Assembly: GCA_030598905.1 (NCBI GenBank)
Contig: JAUVPA010000116.1
Location: forward strand, 1-5,943
Reading direction: 5' to 3'
DNA: 5,943 nucleotides
DNA from: Acidimicrobiia bacterium
GTDB taxonomy: Bacteria > Actinomycetota > Acidimicrobiia > Spongiisociales > UBA5794
The notes beneath the pieces were generated by a model. The model had not been told where the DNA came from and did no database searches. It saw nothing but the letters and a program-made list of their open reading frames with translations. The translations under genes and the position numbers were made by a program. This document shows positions 1 to 5,574 of this stretch, one piece after another (position 1 is the stretch's first letter; each line of letters opens with the position of its first letter).

Positions 1-1
1 A

Positions 2-700
2 ACACCGATCACGACGGTTCCGGAGTTCTTCACGGGTTGGGTGAGCTGGTTCAACGGCGACGCTACCGAACTGTTCCCTTCGGACCCGAAATCGAAGGCG
101 ACGCGCTTCGTCGACATGATGGACGGAGGTGAAACCGTCCTCGACGCTGCCAAGGCGGCCCACCAGGACGGCGACCACCAGTTCGCCGCCGAGCTTGCCC
201 AACTCGTGGTCCGCGCCGAGCCCGACAACGGCGACGCCAAGCTGGTCAAGGCCGCGGCGCTGCGCGCTCTCGGGTATCAGCAGTTAAACCCGATCGTTCG
301 CTCCTGGTATCTAACGGGGGCTCTCGAACTGGAGGGTTCCCTCGACCCGGACGCCATCCTGGCCGCGATGCTCGCCATGTTGGCTGCGGAGAGATCGGCG
401 AAGGACATCGTTGCTGCCTGGCGCTATCAGCTCGATGCTGATGCCGCCGGACAGACACGTCTGACGGTGGGGATTCAGGTCATCGACAGTGCCGAAGAGG
501 TCACGGTGCGATTGCGCAACAGCATCCTCCTCGTCGAGGACGGCATCGCCGCCGACGCCGACGCGGTAGTCGAAGTCACCGCGGAACAGCTCGCCGATGC
601 GTCCTCAGCGTCGACGATCTCCGGCGATTCCGCAGCCTTCGGCAAGCTCGTCGGCTTCCTCGATCGGCAGATCGTCGGTTTCTCCATGCACCAGCGCTGA
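2..700 (+). CDS. Alkyl sulfatase (metallo-beta-lactamase superfamily), C-terminal part; 5' end outside window
   Basis: The reading frame is open from base 2 and stops with TGA at 698-700, giving the last 232 codons. The GTG at 41 is internal, because the residues before it (VPEFFTGWVSWFNGD) already match the family. Alkyl sulfatases such as SdsA1 have a zinc-dependent beta-lactamase-fold catalytic domain, a helical dimerisation domain and an SCP2-like C-terminal domain that binds the hydrophobic chain. They cleave primary or secondary alkyl sulfates to the alcohol and sulfate. Visible here are the start of the dimerisation domain (SWFNGDATELFP, about residues 15-26), its helical repeats ending near ALGYQQLNPIVRSWYLTGALEL (about 88-110), and the SCP2-like domain (about 112-232) ending SGDSAAFGKLVGFLDR. 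The catalytic HxHxDH region lies upstream of the window, so activity cannot be judged. The fragment is intact, with no frameshift. Confidence 0.9.
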   Translation, partial: TPITTVPEFFTGWVSWFNGDATELFPSDPKSKATRFVDMMDGGETVLDAAKAAHQDGDHQFAAELAQLVVRAEPDNGDAKLVKAAALRALGYQQLNPIVRSWYLTGALELEGSLDPDAILAAMLAMLAAERSAKDIVAAWRYQLDADAAGQTRLTVGIQVIDSAEEVTVRLRNSILLVEDGIAADADAVVEVTAEQLADASSASTISGDSAAFGKLVGFLDRQIVGFSMHQR

Positions 701-719
701 CGATCAGCCGGGGACGAGT

Positions 720-735
720 AACGACGTCCGTCGTT
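720..735. repeat. Short perfect palindrome after the alkyl sulfatase gene
   Basis: AACGACG at 720-726 is the exact reverse complement of CGTCGTT at 729-735, with TC between. It lies 19 bases past the alkyl sulfatase stop. As RNA it would form a small stem with a 4-base loop once the inner G-C pair opens. Only three T follow (734-736, two of them in the arm), so it would be a poor intrinsic terminator. It could equally be a regulator operator. Function is not determined. Confidence 0.35.
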
Positions 736-759
736 TGGCTCTAGCGGCGCCCGGAGTCT

Positions 760-855
760 GTGCTGATCCTCGGTCTCCTCGGCATCAACGCCGGAGTGAT
801 CCGCGAAGCGGTAAAGCTCGCTACGAACCTGCGAACTCCCGATCCCGTCACGTAA
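760..855 (+). CDS. Possible 31-residue small protein with a hydrophobic N-terminal half
   Basis: A short frame opens with GTG at 760-762 and ends with TAA at 853-855. The nearest in-frame stop upstream is TAG at 742-744, so it cannot be much longer. The translation starts (M)LILGLLGINAGVIREAVKL and ends LRTPDPVT: a hydrophobic stretch, then an amphipathic helix-like segment, then a Pro-rich tail. Its composition looks like protein, and 23 of 31 codons end in G or C, whereas the other frames over the same bases give Arg/Ser/Pro-rich strings. GGAG at 753-756 is a possible ribosome binding site, but the gap to GTG is only 3 bases, and no TANNNT box sits at the leaderless distance. I do not recognise a family. 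It may be a small membrane-associated peptide, a decayed gene end, or chance. Its neighbours give no hint of a role. Confidence 0.3.
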   Translation: MLILGLLGINAGVIREAVKLATNLRTPDPVT

Positions 856-911
856 CGAACCGGGTGCTCGCCCGGCGTACCATCGAGCTGTTTTCTGTCA
901 CACCCTTCGGA

Positions 912-917
912 TACGTT
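912..917 (+). promoter_or_regulatory. -10 box TACGTT for a leaderless HNH transcript
   Basis: TACGTT matches the actinobacterial TANNNT -10 element and occupies exactly -12 to -7 relative to the A of the ATG at 924. Transcription would start at or next to the start codon. A T-rich TGTTTT at 889-894 sits about 17 bases upstream as a weak -35. No purine-rich ribosome binding site precedes the ATG, as expected for a leaderless gene. Confidence 0.5.
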
Positions 918-923
918 TTGGGT

Positions 924-2024
924 ATGGATTTGTTTGGTGTTTCTGATCAACGAGCCGGCCAGGTCTTGCGAGATGGGGAGGCCGAGATTGCCCGCATCCG
1001 GTACCGACAGGCCGAGGTGTTGAACCGTCTGTGGTTGGATCGAGTGGCTCGCGGCAACGGGGCACGTTCGGCCAAGGAGTGGGTGGCGGCGACAGCTGAC
1101 GTGGCGCCCGAGACGGCAGCCCAGCTAGTGCAGGTTTCAGAGAAGTTGCAGCAGCAGCCTAGGGTGCGTAACGCGTTAGAGGCGGGGGAGATCAGTTTTG
1201 ATCGAGCTGCCGAGTTGTTCAAGCAGCCCTTGTCCACGGCGGATCCTGACGAATCGGCGCGATGGGACATTGTCGGACTCCGACGCCTCGCCGCTCAACA
1301 GCGCCGCTTGACCAGGCACCACGAACGCGACGTGTTTGCGCATCGTTATGTGGCCGTGCAACCGAGTCTGGATGAGTCGCAGTGGGACATTCACGGACGG
1401 TTGGCTGGTGTCGATGGCCGCCTCGTGGAGAAGGCGTTGCAAGATCGGGGTGACGGGTTCGGAGACATGCCGGACGGGGCGTCGCTGTCGCGGGGTCAGC
1501 GCAACGCCGACGCCCTCGTGGCGATGGCGCAGGACTCTTTGGATCGTTCGGGTGATTCCGAAGTCTCTTCGGGTGCACAGGTATCGGTGTTCATCGATAT
1601 CGATGTTGCCAATGGCAGTGGGGGAGAGGCCGGGGTGGAGGTCGAGTACGGAACCCGTGTTGGTCCCAAAGTGCTCGAAGAACTGTTGTGCACCGGATCG
1701 GTGCAGATCATCGGACTCCAAGCGGGTCGTCCGGTTGTGACGTCGGACGGAGCGAAAGCGATCCCCCCGGCGATCCGCAAGTTTGTGGCGCTGCGCGACG
1801 GCGGCTGCACCGCCGATGGATGCACCAGTCGGTATCGGCTCCAACCCCATCACATCCGGCAACAATCAGACGGCGGCGATCACGACCCCTACAACTTGAC
1901 CACTCTGTGCTGGTTTCACCATCACGTAGTGGTCCACGGAATGGGGTTCCGTATCGACGCCGAATCACCACCCGGTCGCATCAGATTCACCCGAACCCGA
2001 CCTCAGCGAGGGCCACCATTGTGA
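924..2024 (+). CDS. DUF222 / 13E12-repeat family protein with C-terminal HNH nuclease domain
   Basis: This 366-residue protein has the two-part build of the actinobacterial DUF222/13E12 family. The helical N-terminal DUF222 region (about residues 1-250) includes WDIHGRLAGVDG and the family-like SRGQRNADALVAMA. The C-terminal HNH domain (about 285-345) has C295-x4-C300 and C329-x2-H332 as likely structural zinc ligands, H309-H310 as the HH of the motif, and N324 as the central Asn. All key residues are present, so metal-dependent nuclease activity is plausible. These proteins often occur in many copies per genome and their role is not established. The frame stays open upstream to 597, overlapping the alkyl sulfatase, but that part is not protein-like. 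ATG 924 fits both the domain start and the -10 box. GTG 864 and TTG 918 are weaker starts. It is separated from both neighbours and followed by its own hairpin. Confidence 0.92.
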   Translation: MDLFGVSDQRAGQVLRDGEAEIARIRYRQAEVLNRLWLDRVARGNGARSAKEWVAATADVAPETAAQLVQVSEKLQQQPRVRNALEAGEISFDRAAELFKQPLSTADPDESARWDIVGLRRLAAQQRRLTRHHERDVFAHRYVAVQPSLDESQWDIHGRLAGVDGRLVEKALQDRGDGFGDMPDGASLSRGQRNADALVAMAQDSLDRSGDSEVSSGAQVSVFIDIDVANGSGGEAGVEVEYGTRVGPKVLEELLCTGSVQIIGLQAGRPVVTSDGAKAIPPAIRKFVALRDGGCTADGCTSRYRLQPHHIRQQSDGGDHDPYNLTTLCWFHHHVVVHGMGFRIDAESPPGRIRFTRTRPQRGPPL

Positions 2025-2029
2025 CTCTG

Positions 2030-2060
2030 GCCAACCCTCCCGTAATGGTTGAGGGTTGGC
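2030..2060 (+). terminator. Hairpin terminator downstream of the HNH gene
   Basis: GCCAACCCTC (2030-2039) and GAGGGTTGGC (2051-2060) are perfect 10-base inverted repeats around an 11-base loop, starting 6 bases after the HNH stop codon. The stem is strong, but no T run follows on the + strand, as in the tail-less intrinsic terminators often proposed for high-GC actinobacteria. It may also stabilise the mRNA 3' end. Confidence 0.65.
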
Positions 2061-2132
2061 GCGACCTGGGCGCCACAAGGGGTTTCTCCCCATTGCTCGA
2101 CCCGAGGTCGAGGTCGGACTAAATGACAAAAT

Positions 2133-2163
2133 CGACTTACCCGCCCGGATCGTGGGTAAGACG
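2133..2163 (-). terminator. Intrinsic terminator for the leftward five-gene cluster
   Basis: CTTACCC (2136-2142) pairs with GGGTAAG (2154-2160) across an 11-base loop. Two further pairs beyond one A-A mismatch extend the stem to 2133-2163. Read on the - strand it starts 31 bases past the BtpA stop codon, and the right arm is followed by a T-rich stretch (TCGATTTTGTCATTT), the layout of a Rho-independent terminator. The + strand side has no T tail, so it mainly suits leftward transcripts. Together with the hairpin at 2030-2060 it insulates the two convergent genes. Confidence 0.65.
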
Positions 2164-2194
2164 CGCCGGGGACGAAGGGCCCTAGTAGTGCTTC

Positions 2195-2971
2195 CTACGA
2201 GACGGCCGCCGCGACGAATTCGGCAGCCAAGACGGCATCGATGGGTCGCGACGTGTCGCCGCCGGGCTTGAGTGAACTGCCGACTATGACGCCGTCGGCG
2301 ACGGTGAGGAGCGAGCGAGCAGTCTGGGGTGTCGCTCCGGATCCGACGTAGACGGGAAGTCCGGAGAGCCCGGCGACGGTGGCGACGTCGTCGGCCGAAG
2401 TTGGAAAGCCGGTCCCGGAACCGGAGACGACGATGGCGTGTGCCCCACCTCTTTCGGCAAGGTCACGGGCCGCGGCCTCGAGCGTCAGGCCGGGCGGCGG
2501 GGTGGCATGTTTCACCATGACGTCGGCCATGATCTGGACATCGGGACACAGATGGGCACGTTTGCGGGCGACGTCGGCGGCCCGTCCTTCGATGGGCCCC
2601 TGGTCGGTGAACATCGTGCCCGAGAGCACGTTGACACGGATGAACGCAGCTCCGGTAGCCGACGCCACAGCCAATGCCGAGAGGGCATCGTTGCGCAGGA
2701 CGTTGACTCCGGTCGGCACCTCTGCCGCTTCGACGACCGCTAGCACGGCCCGCGTCATCGAGGTCACCGTCTCAACGGGAACGTCGTCGGCGTAGAACGG
2801 GGCGTCTCCGAAGTTCTCCACCATCAGCCCATCGAAACCCGCCTCGGCGAGGACGGTGGCGTCTTCAACGGCAGCAGCAACCACGGCGTCGAGGTCGCCG
2901 GCGAAGCGCGACGAACCCGGAAGAGGGCCGAGGTGGATCATGCCGATGAGGCGGGGGAGGGCCAAAATCAA
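2195..2971 (-). CDS. BtpA/SgcQ-family TIM-barrel protein
   Basis: The 258-residue product is full length for the BtpA family, which folds as a TIM barrel. Motifs in order: RLIGMIHLGPLPGS (7-20), the barrel-strand segment AGFDGLMVENFGDAPF (44-59), TGVNVLRND (87-95), FIRVNVLSGTMFTDQGPIEG (110-129), IMADVMVKHATP (147-158), HAIVVSGSGTGFPT (178-191), VYVGSGATPQTA (208-219) and ADGVIVGSSLK (225-235). Cyanobacterial BtpA affects photosystem I accumulation and SgcQ lies in an E. coli sugar-PTS locus, but the biochemical activity is unsettled. Nothing here suggests photosynthesis, so a metabolic enzyme is more likely. The start is TTG at 2971, needed to include the conserved LIGMIHL strand comfortably. 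ATG 2941 (residue 11) would cut into it. The TTG overlaps the upstream stop (TTGA), and only a weak AAGG lies 13 bases before it, so translation probably depends on coupling. No signal peptide or membrane segment. Confidence 0.92.
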   Translation of the reverse strand: MILALPRLIGMIHLGPLPGSSRFAGDLDAVVAAAVEDATVLAEAGFDGLMVENFGDAPFYADDVPVETVTSMTRAVLAVVEAAEVPTGVNVLRNDALSALAVASATGAAFIRVNVLSGTMFTDQGPIEGRAADVARKRAHLCPDVQIMADVMVKHATPPPGLTLEAAARDLAERGGAHAIVVSGSGTGFPTSADDVATVAGLSGLPVYVGSGATPQTARSLLTVADGVIVGSSLKPGGDTSRPIDAVLAAEFVAAAVS

Positions 2972-3750
2972 TAGGCGCGAGCGACCTTGAGTGCCGTCTC
3001 GGCGAAGTCACCGACGGCGACGAGTCCGGTGTCCGTGGCCGTCTGACGGAGGACCACCACCCGGCACCAGTCACCGGCCATGCCCTTGATGACTTGGTCC
3101 GTGTCTTCAGGCCCGAAACGCCACGCGGCGTATTTTGGTCCCATCAGCTCCACGCGAATGCCCTGATCAGGGAACTTCTCACCGCTCTGTTCGAAGGCGA
3201 ATGGCAGAGACCGCTGACCGAGCCAGGCGATGTGGCGCATGCGGTCGGTGTCGGCGAGCGGGTCTTCTTCGTCCTCCTCGAGATCGTCCTCGGGGATCGG
3301 CGTTATTCGATCCAGGATGGCCGACTTGACGTCCAGGCCGTGAGCCCAGGTCTCCATCAGACGCAGCGTGGCGAAACTTCTTGCGCTCATGTCGCCATAC
3401 AGCCACGGAACCCGATCCCTCGCATCTCTACGAGAGAGGGCGTCCACCACGTCGGCTCGGCCGAATCGCCATTGTTCGAGGACCTCCTGGTGGCGGCGGC
3501 GGCGATACTGGGCCACACCCTTCTCCGTCCAGGCGTCGAAATCCGAGTAATCCTCTCGATCGATGCGGGCGCGGCCCTCTTCGAGCACCTCGGCGGCAAA
3601 TGCCTCGAGGTGGGCGAGATGGCTGACCTGGTCCTGAATTGTCCATCCGGGAGCAGGTGTCTTCTTTTTCCATTCGCGATCCGAGATGCTCTGGAGAAAC
3701 TGGTCCAGATGCTGTTCTTCGGCCACGAGGTCGGAGAGGATCTCGCGCAT
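2968..3750 (-). CDS. TIGR03084-type metal-binding protein of the DinB/MDMPI fold
   Basis: This 260-residue protein resembles the actinobacterial TIGR03084 group, related to mycothiol-dependent maleylpyruvate isomerase. The N-terminal four-helix DinB-like domain carries PGWTIQDQVSHL (34-45). H44, E133 and H137 (METWAHGLD) reproduce the His / Glu-x3-His metal site known from MDMPI, so a divalent metal, probably zinc, is expected. The C-terminal part (about 165-260; RVELMGPKYAAWRFGPE) is the small mixed domain of the family. The substrate is unknown; thiol-dependent isomerisation or transfer with mycothiol is inferred from the fold only. An acidic insert (EDDLEEDEED, 154-163) lies between the second metal motif and the C-terminal part. 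I chose ATG 3750 because a TANNNT box lies just upstream. GTG 3756 and TTG 3783 would add 2 or 11 residues. It lies 48 bases after the LOG gene and its stop overlaps the BtpA start by 4 bases. Confidence 0.87.
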   Translation of the reverse strand: MREILSDLVAEEQHLDQFLQSISDREWKKKTPAPGWTIQDQVSHLAHLEAFAAEVLEEGRARIDREDYSDFDAWTEKGVAQYRRRRHQEVLEQWRFGRADVVDALSRRDARDRVPWLYGDMSARSFATLRLMETWAHGLDVKSAILDRITPIPEDDLEEDEEDPLADTDRMRHIAWLGQRSLPFAFEQSGEKFPDQGIRVELMGPKYAAWRFGPEDTDQVIKGMAGDWCRVVVLRQTATDTGLVAVGDFAETALKVARAY

Positions 3751-3757
3751 GGGCACA

Positions 3758-3763
3758 ATTCTA
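3758..3763 (-). promoter_or_regulatory. -10 box TAGAAT before the TIGR03084-type gene
   Basis: On the - strand TAGAAT is followed by 7 bases and then the ATG at 3750, so it covers -13 to -8 and would start a leaderless or nearly leaderless transcript. No convincing -35 is visible and no ribosome binding site lies close to the ATG. It sits in the 48-base gap after the LOG gene and could drive the TIGR03084-BtpA pair separately. Confidence 0.45.
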
Positions 3764-3798
3764 GGGTTGGTGGGAACTCCCAAACCCTCCGGGGACGG

Positions 3799-4836
3799 CT
3801 ATTGCGCTGCTCGGTTCAACTCGTCGACGAGCTGACGCAGCCGTCCGAAGTGCCGTCGATCGAAATGAAAACGCACCCGGGGTAGGTCGACATTGTCCGC
3901 CGTGTGGATTTCGGCCTCGGTTGCGGTGGTCCTCTCGATCACGCCGGAAGACACGATGTCTGCGAAGCGGTCATTGAGGAGGGCGATCGTCTCATCGGTC
4001 GGCTCGGTCTTCAGCCGGAGGACGAGCTTGCCGTCGACGTACCGTTGCGAGTGGTAGTTGGCATAGAAGCGGCGAATCTCATCGATGGCTTCGTCGACTG
4101 ATGTCGTGATCTTGAAGAGATGGAGATCGTCGGAAGAGATCATTCCCTGATCGGCCAATGTTTCGACGAACGACAGCCAAGCCAACCAGTAGCCGGTGCC
4201 CTCGGCCTCGAGCATCACGATCGGATGGAGGTCCGACTTACCGGTTTGGACGAGCGTGAGCAGCTCGAAGGCCTCATCCTGGGTCCCGAATCCGCCTGGG
4301 AAGAGCGTGAAGGCGTCTGACTCCTTCACGAATATGAGCTTTCTCGTGAAGAAGTACTTGAAGTTGATGAGGCGGCTTTCGTGGATGTACGGGTTCGCCT
4401 CGGATTCGAACGGCAAGCGGATGTTGACTCCGAAGCTCGAGTCCGAGCCTGCTCCCAGATTGCCTGCCTCCATGATCCCGGGTCCGGCGCCGGTGACGAC
4501 CATCCAGCGGTGCTCATCGGCCATCCGGTTGGCAAACTCCGATGCCAGGCGATAGTTCGGATCTTGGGGATGTGTGCGAGCAGACCCGTAGATCGTGACC
4601 TTGGGTATGGACCGGTACTTCTGGAAGACGAGGAAGGAGTAGCGCATCTCCTTCAAGGCTGCGTTGACGAGTTTCAGGTCACCGCGGTCGGTGTTGTCCC
4701 TGCCCGACTTGAGGGCCGTGACGATCAGCTCCCGTACGAGGTCGCCACCGTCGTCGTCTCCGTCTGCGGCGGCGAGGGCAACGAGCTCGTCGACTCGTTG
4801 ATCGAGTTCGGGATCACCCATGTTGTATGGAGCCAT
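3799..4836 (-). CDS. LOG/TIGR00730 family Rossmann-fold protein (predicted nucleotide 5'-monophosphate phosphoribohydrolase)
   Basis: The 345-residue product has the signature of the LOG (formerly 'lysine decarboxylase') family: VTGAGPGIMEAGN (114-126), FFTRKLIF (162-169) and SDAFTLFPGGFGTQDE (173-188), which includes the PGGxGTxxE nucleotide-binding and catalytic motif. Characterised members remove the base from nucleoside 5'-monophosphates, giving free base and ribose 5-phosphate; in plants and some actinobacteria this releases active cytokinin. It is larger than the roughly 180-200-residue plant-type LOGs and smaller than E. coli PpnN (454). It has about 75 extra N-terminal residues, with an acidic DGDDDGGD patch, and about 85 C-terminal residues beyond the core. 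No signal peptide; cytoplasmic. ATG 4836 is preferred over the Met at residue 6 because of the -10 box at -12 to -7. It begins 9 bases after the acyltransferase stop. The old lysine decarboxylase label should not be used. Confidence 0.9.
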   Translation of the reverse strand: MAPYNMGDPELDQRVDELVALAAADGDDDGGDLVRELIVTALKSGRDNTDRGDLKLVNAALKEMRYSFLVFQKYRSIPKVTIYGSARTHPQDPNYRLASEFANRMADEHRWMVVTGAGPGIMEAGNLGAGSDSSFGVNIRLPFESEANPYIHESRLINFKYFFTRKLIFVKESDAFTLFPGGFGTQDEAFELLTLVQTGKSDLHPIVMLEAEGTGYWLAWLSFVETLADQGMISSDDLHLFKITTSVDEAIDEIRRFYANYHSQRYVDGKLVLRLKTEPTDETIALLNDRFADIVSSGVIERTTATEAEIHTADNVDLPRVRFHFDRRHFGRLRQLVDELNRAAQ

Positions 4837-4842
4837 TCGGCC

Positions 4843-4848
4843 ACGCTA
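4843..4848 (-). promoter_or_regulatory. -10 box TAGCGT before the LOG gene, overlapping the upstream stop codon
   Basis: On the - strand TAGCGT spans -12 to -7 relative to the ATG at 4836, the leaderless spacing. Its first three bases are the TAG stop codon of the acyltransferase gene, so TA at this place is partly explained by the stop codon. No clear -35 is visible, and the only ribosome-binding-like bases (ACAGG) lie 12 bases before the ATG. Confidence 0.38.
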
Positions 4849-5574
4849 CCTGTCGCCGTCTTCGAGCTGGTCGCGCGGCACGAGTTCCTTGATCTTCTTG
4901 GCAGGTGCCCCGCCGACCACCCACCGGTCGGGGATGTCCTTCGTGACGACGCTGTTGGATGCCACGATCACGCGATCTCCGATGGTCACGCCCGGCATCA
5001 CGACGGAACGAAAGCCGATCACGGAGTTCGACCCGATTGCGATCGGGGCCATCGTTCGCCCGCCGAACGGAAGAGGTTGGGAGAAGTCGTCGAGGATGTG
5101 ACCGTGGGTCGTCAAGATCGCGCCCGCCGCGATCATCGTGTGATCGCCGATCGTGATCGGCCCTCGGTCGTCGATGGTGGATCCATGATTCACGAACACG
5201 CCTGAGCCCAGCGTTGTGTTGGTGCCGGACAGGATGTTGACGTCCTGGTGGAAGATGACTTCTTCTCCGACGTTCTTGAAGACCTTTGGCGCGAGGAGCC
5301 GTCTCACCTTGATGGCGAAGTCCTGCATCATCGCCGCCGGAGTTCGATCGAACATCCGCCACACCATCAGGTAGTAGGCATGTTCACCCGGAGCGAGTTC
5401 GGCGTCGCGTCCGCCAAACGGGTCCTCGGCGGCCGAGTACTTCCCTGTCTCCAAGAACCGTTCGACGAGCGCTGCAGCTTCGGTCATGAAACCGTCCCCA
5501 CCGCCGACGAAACTTCCGTCGTCGATCGAGCGGTCCAGCCGCTCGAGAACCTCGGCTTCGGTCGGGTCGCTCAC
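4846..5574 (-). CDS. Hexapeptide-repeat (left-handed beta-helix) acyltransferase, probable O-acetyltransferase
   Basis: The 242-residue protein has about 100 N-terminal residues of mainly helical character, then a left-handed parallel beta-helix built from hexapeptide repeats (about 103-225): VGEEVIF, TTLGSGVFVNHGS, GPITIGDHTMIAAGAIL, APIAIGSNSVIGFRSVVMPG and VTIGDRVIVASNSVVTKDIP, closing with the family-typical GGAPAKKIKEL (221-231). H157 in ILTTHGH sits where maltose/galactoside/NodL-type acetyltransferases place the catalytic His. It probably moves an acetyl group from acetyl-CoA to a sugar hydroxyl. The acceptor is unknown, but the preceding glycosyltransferase suggests a surface polysaccharide or glycolipid. 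The N-terminal part is longer than the short helical cap of Maa/LacA proteins and has no recognised domain. The start is GTG 5574, overlapping the glycosyltransferase stop (GTGA) and preceded by GGAG at 5583-5586 with 8-base spacing. No membrane segment. Confidence 0.88.
   Translation of the reverse strand: MSDPTEAEVLERLDRSIDDGSFVGGGDGFMTEAAALVERFLETGKYSAAEDPFGGRDAELAPGEHAYYLMVWRMFDRTPAAMMQDFAIKVRRLLAPKVFKNVGEEVIFHQDVNILSGTNTTLGSGVFVNHGSTIDDRGPITIGDHTMIAAGAILTTHGHILDDFSQPLPFGGRTMAPIAIGSNSVIGFRSVVMPGVTIGDRVIVASNSVVTKDIPDRWVVGGAPAKKIKELVPRDQLEDGDR

Noticed and set aside
860..875. CCGGG / CCCGG inverted repeat upstream of the HNH promoter
   Set aside because: A five-base GC stem is expected by chance at this base composition, and there is no supporting context.
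597..923. Extension of the HNH reading frame 109 codons upstream
   Set aside because: It overlaps the alkyl sulfatase end, reads as Arg/Ser/Pro-rich non-protein sequence, and the -10 box and domain start both favour ATG 924.
701..923. tRNA or other structured RNA in the gap
   Set aside because: No cloverleaf, TpsiC-like arm or other RNA signature found on either strand.
1176..1865. 229-codon open frame on the - strand opposite the HNH gene
   Set aside because: It is antisense to a clear DUF222/HNH protein, has a shadow-like composition and no recognisable motif; long antisense frames are common in GC-rich DNA.
2079..2091. GGGG-TTTCT-CCCC mini hairpin
   Set aside because: Only a 4-base stem, and stronger hairpins flank it on both sides.
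2379..2795. 138-codon + strand frame opposite the BtpA gene
   Set aside because: Ala/Ser/Thr/Arg-rich shadow of a gene whose family motifs are all on the - strand.
3094..3885. 263-codon open frame on the + strand across the TIGR03084-type gene
   Set aside because: It is fully antisense to a gene with metal-site motifs and runs into the LOG gene end. No domain is visible.
4381..5205. 274-codon open frame on the + strand across LOG and acyltransferase genes
   Set aside because: It is antisense to two well-supported genes. Its Asp/His/Arg-rich repeats mirror the hexapeptide-repeat codons on the other strand.
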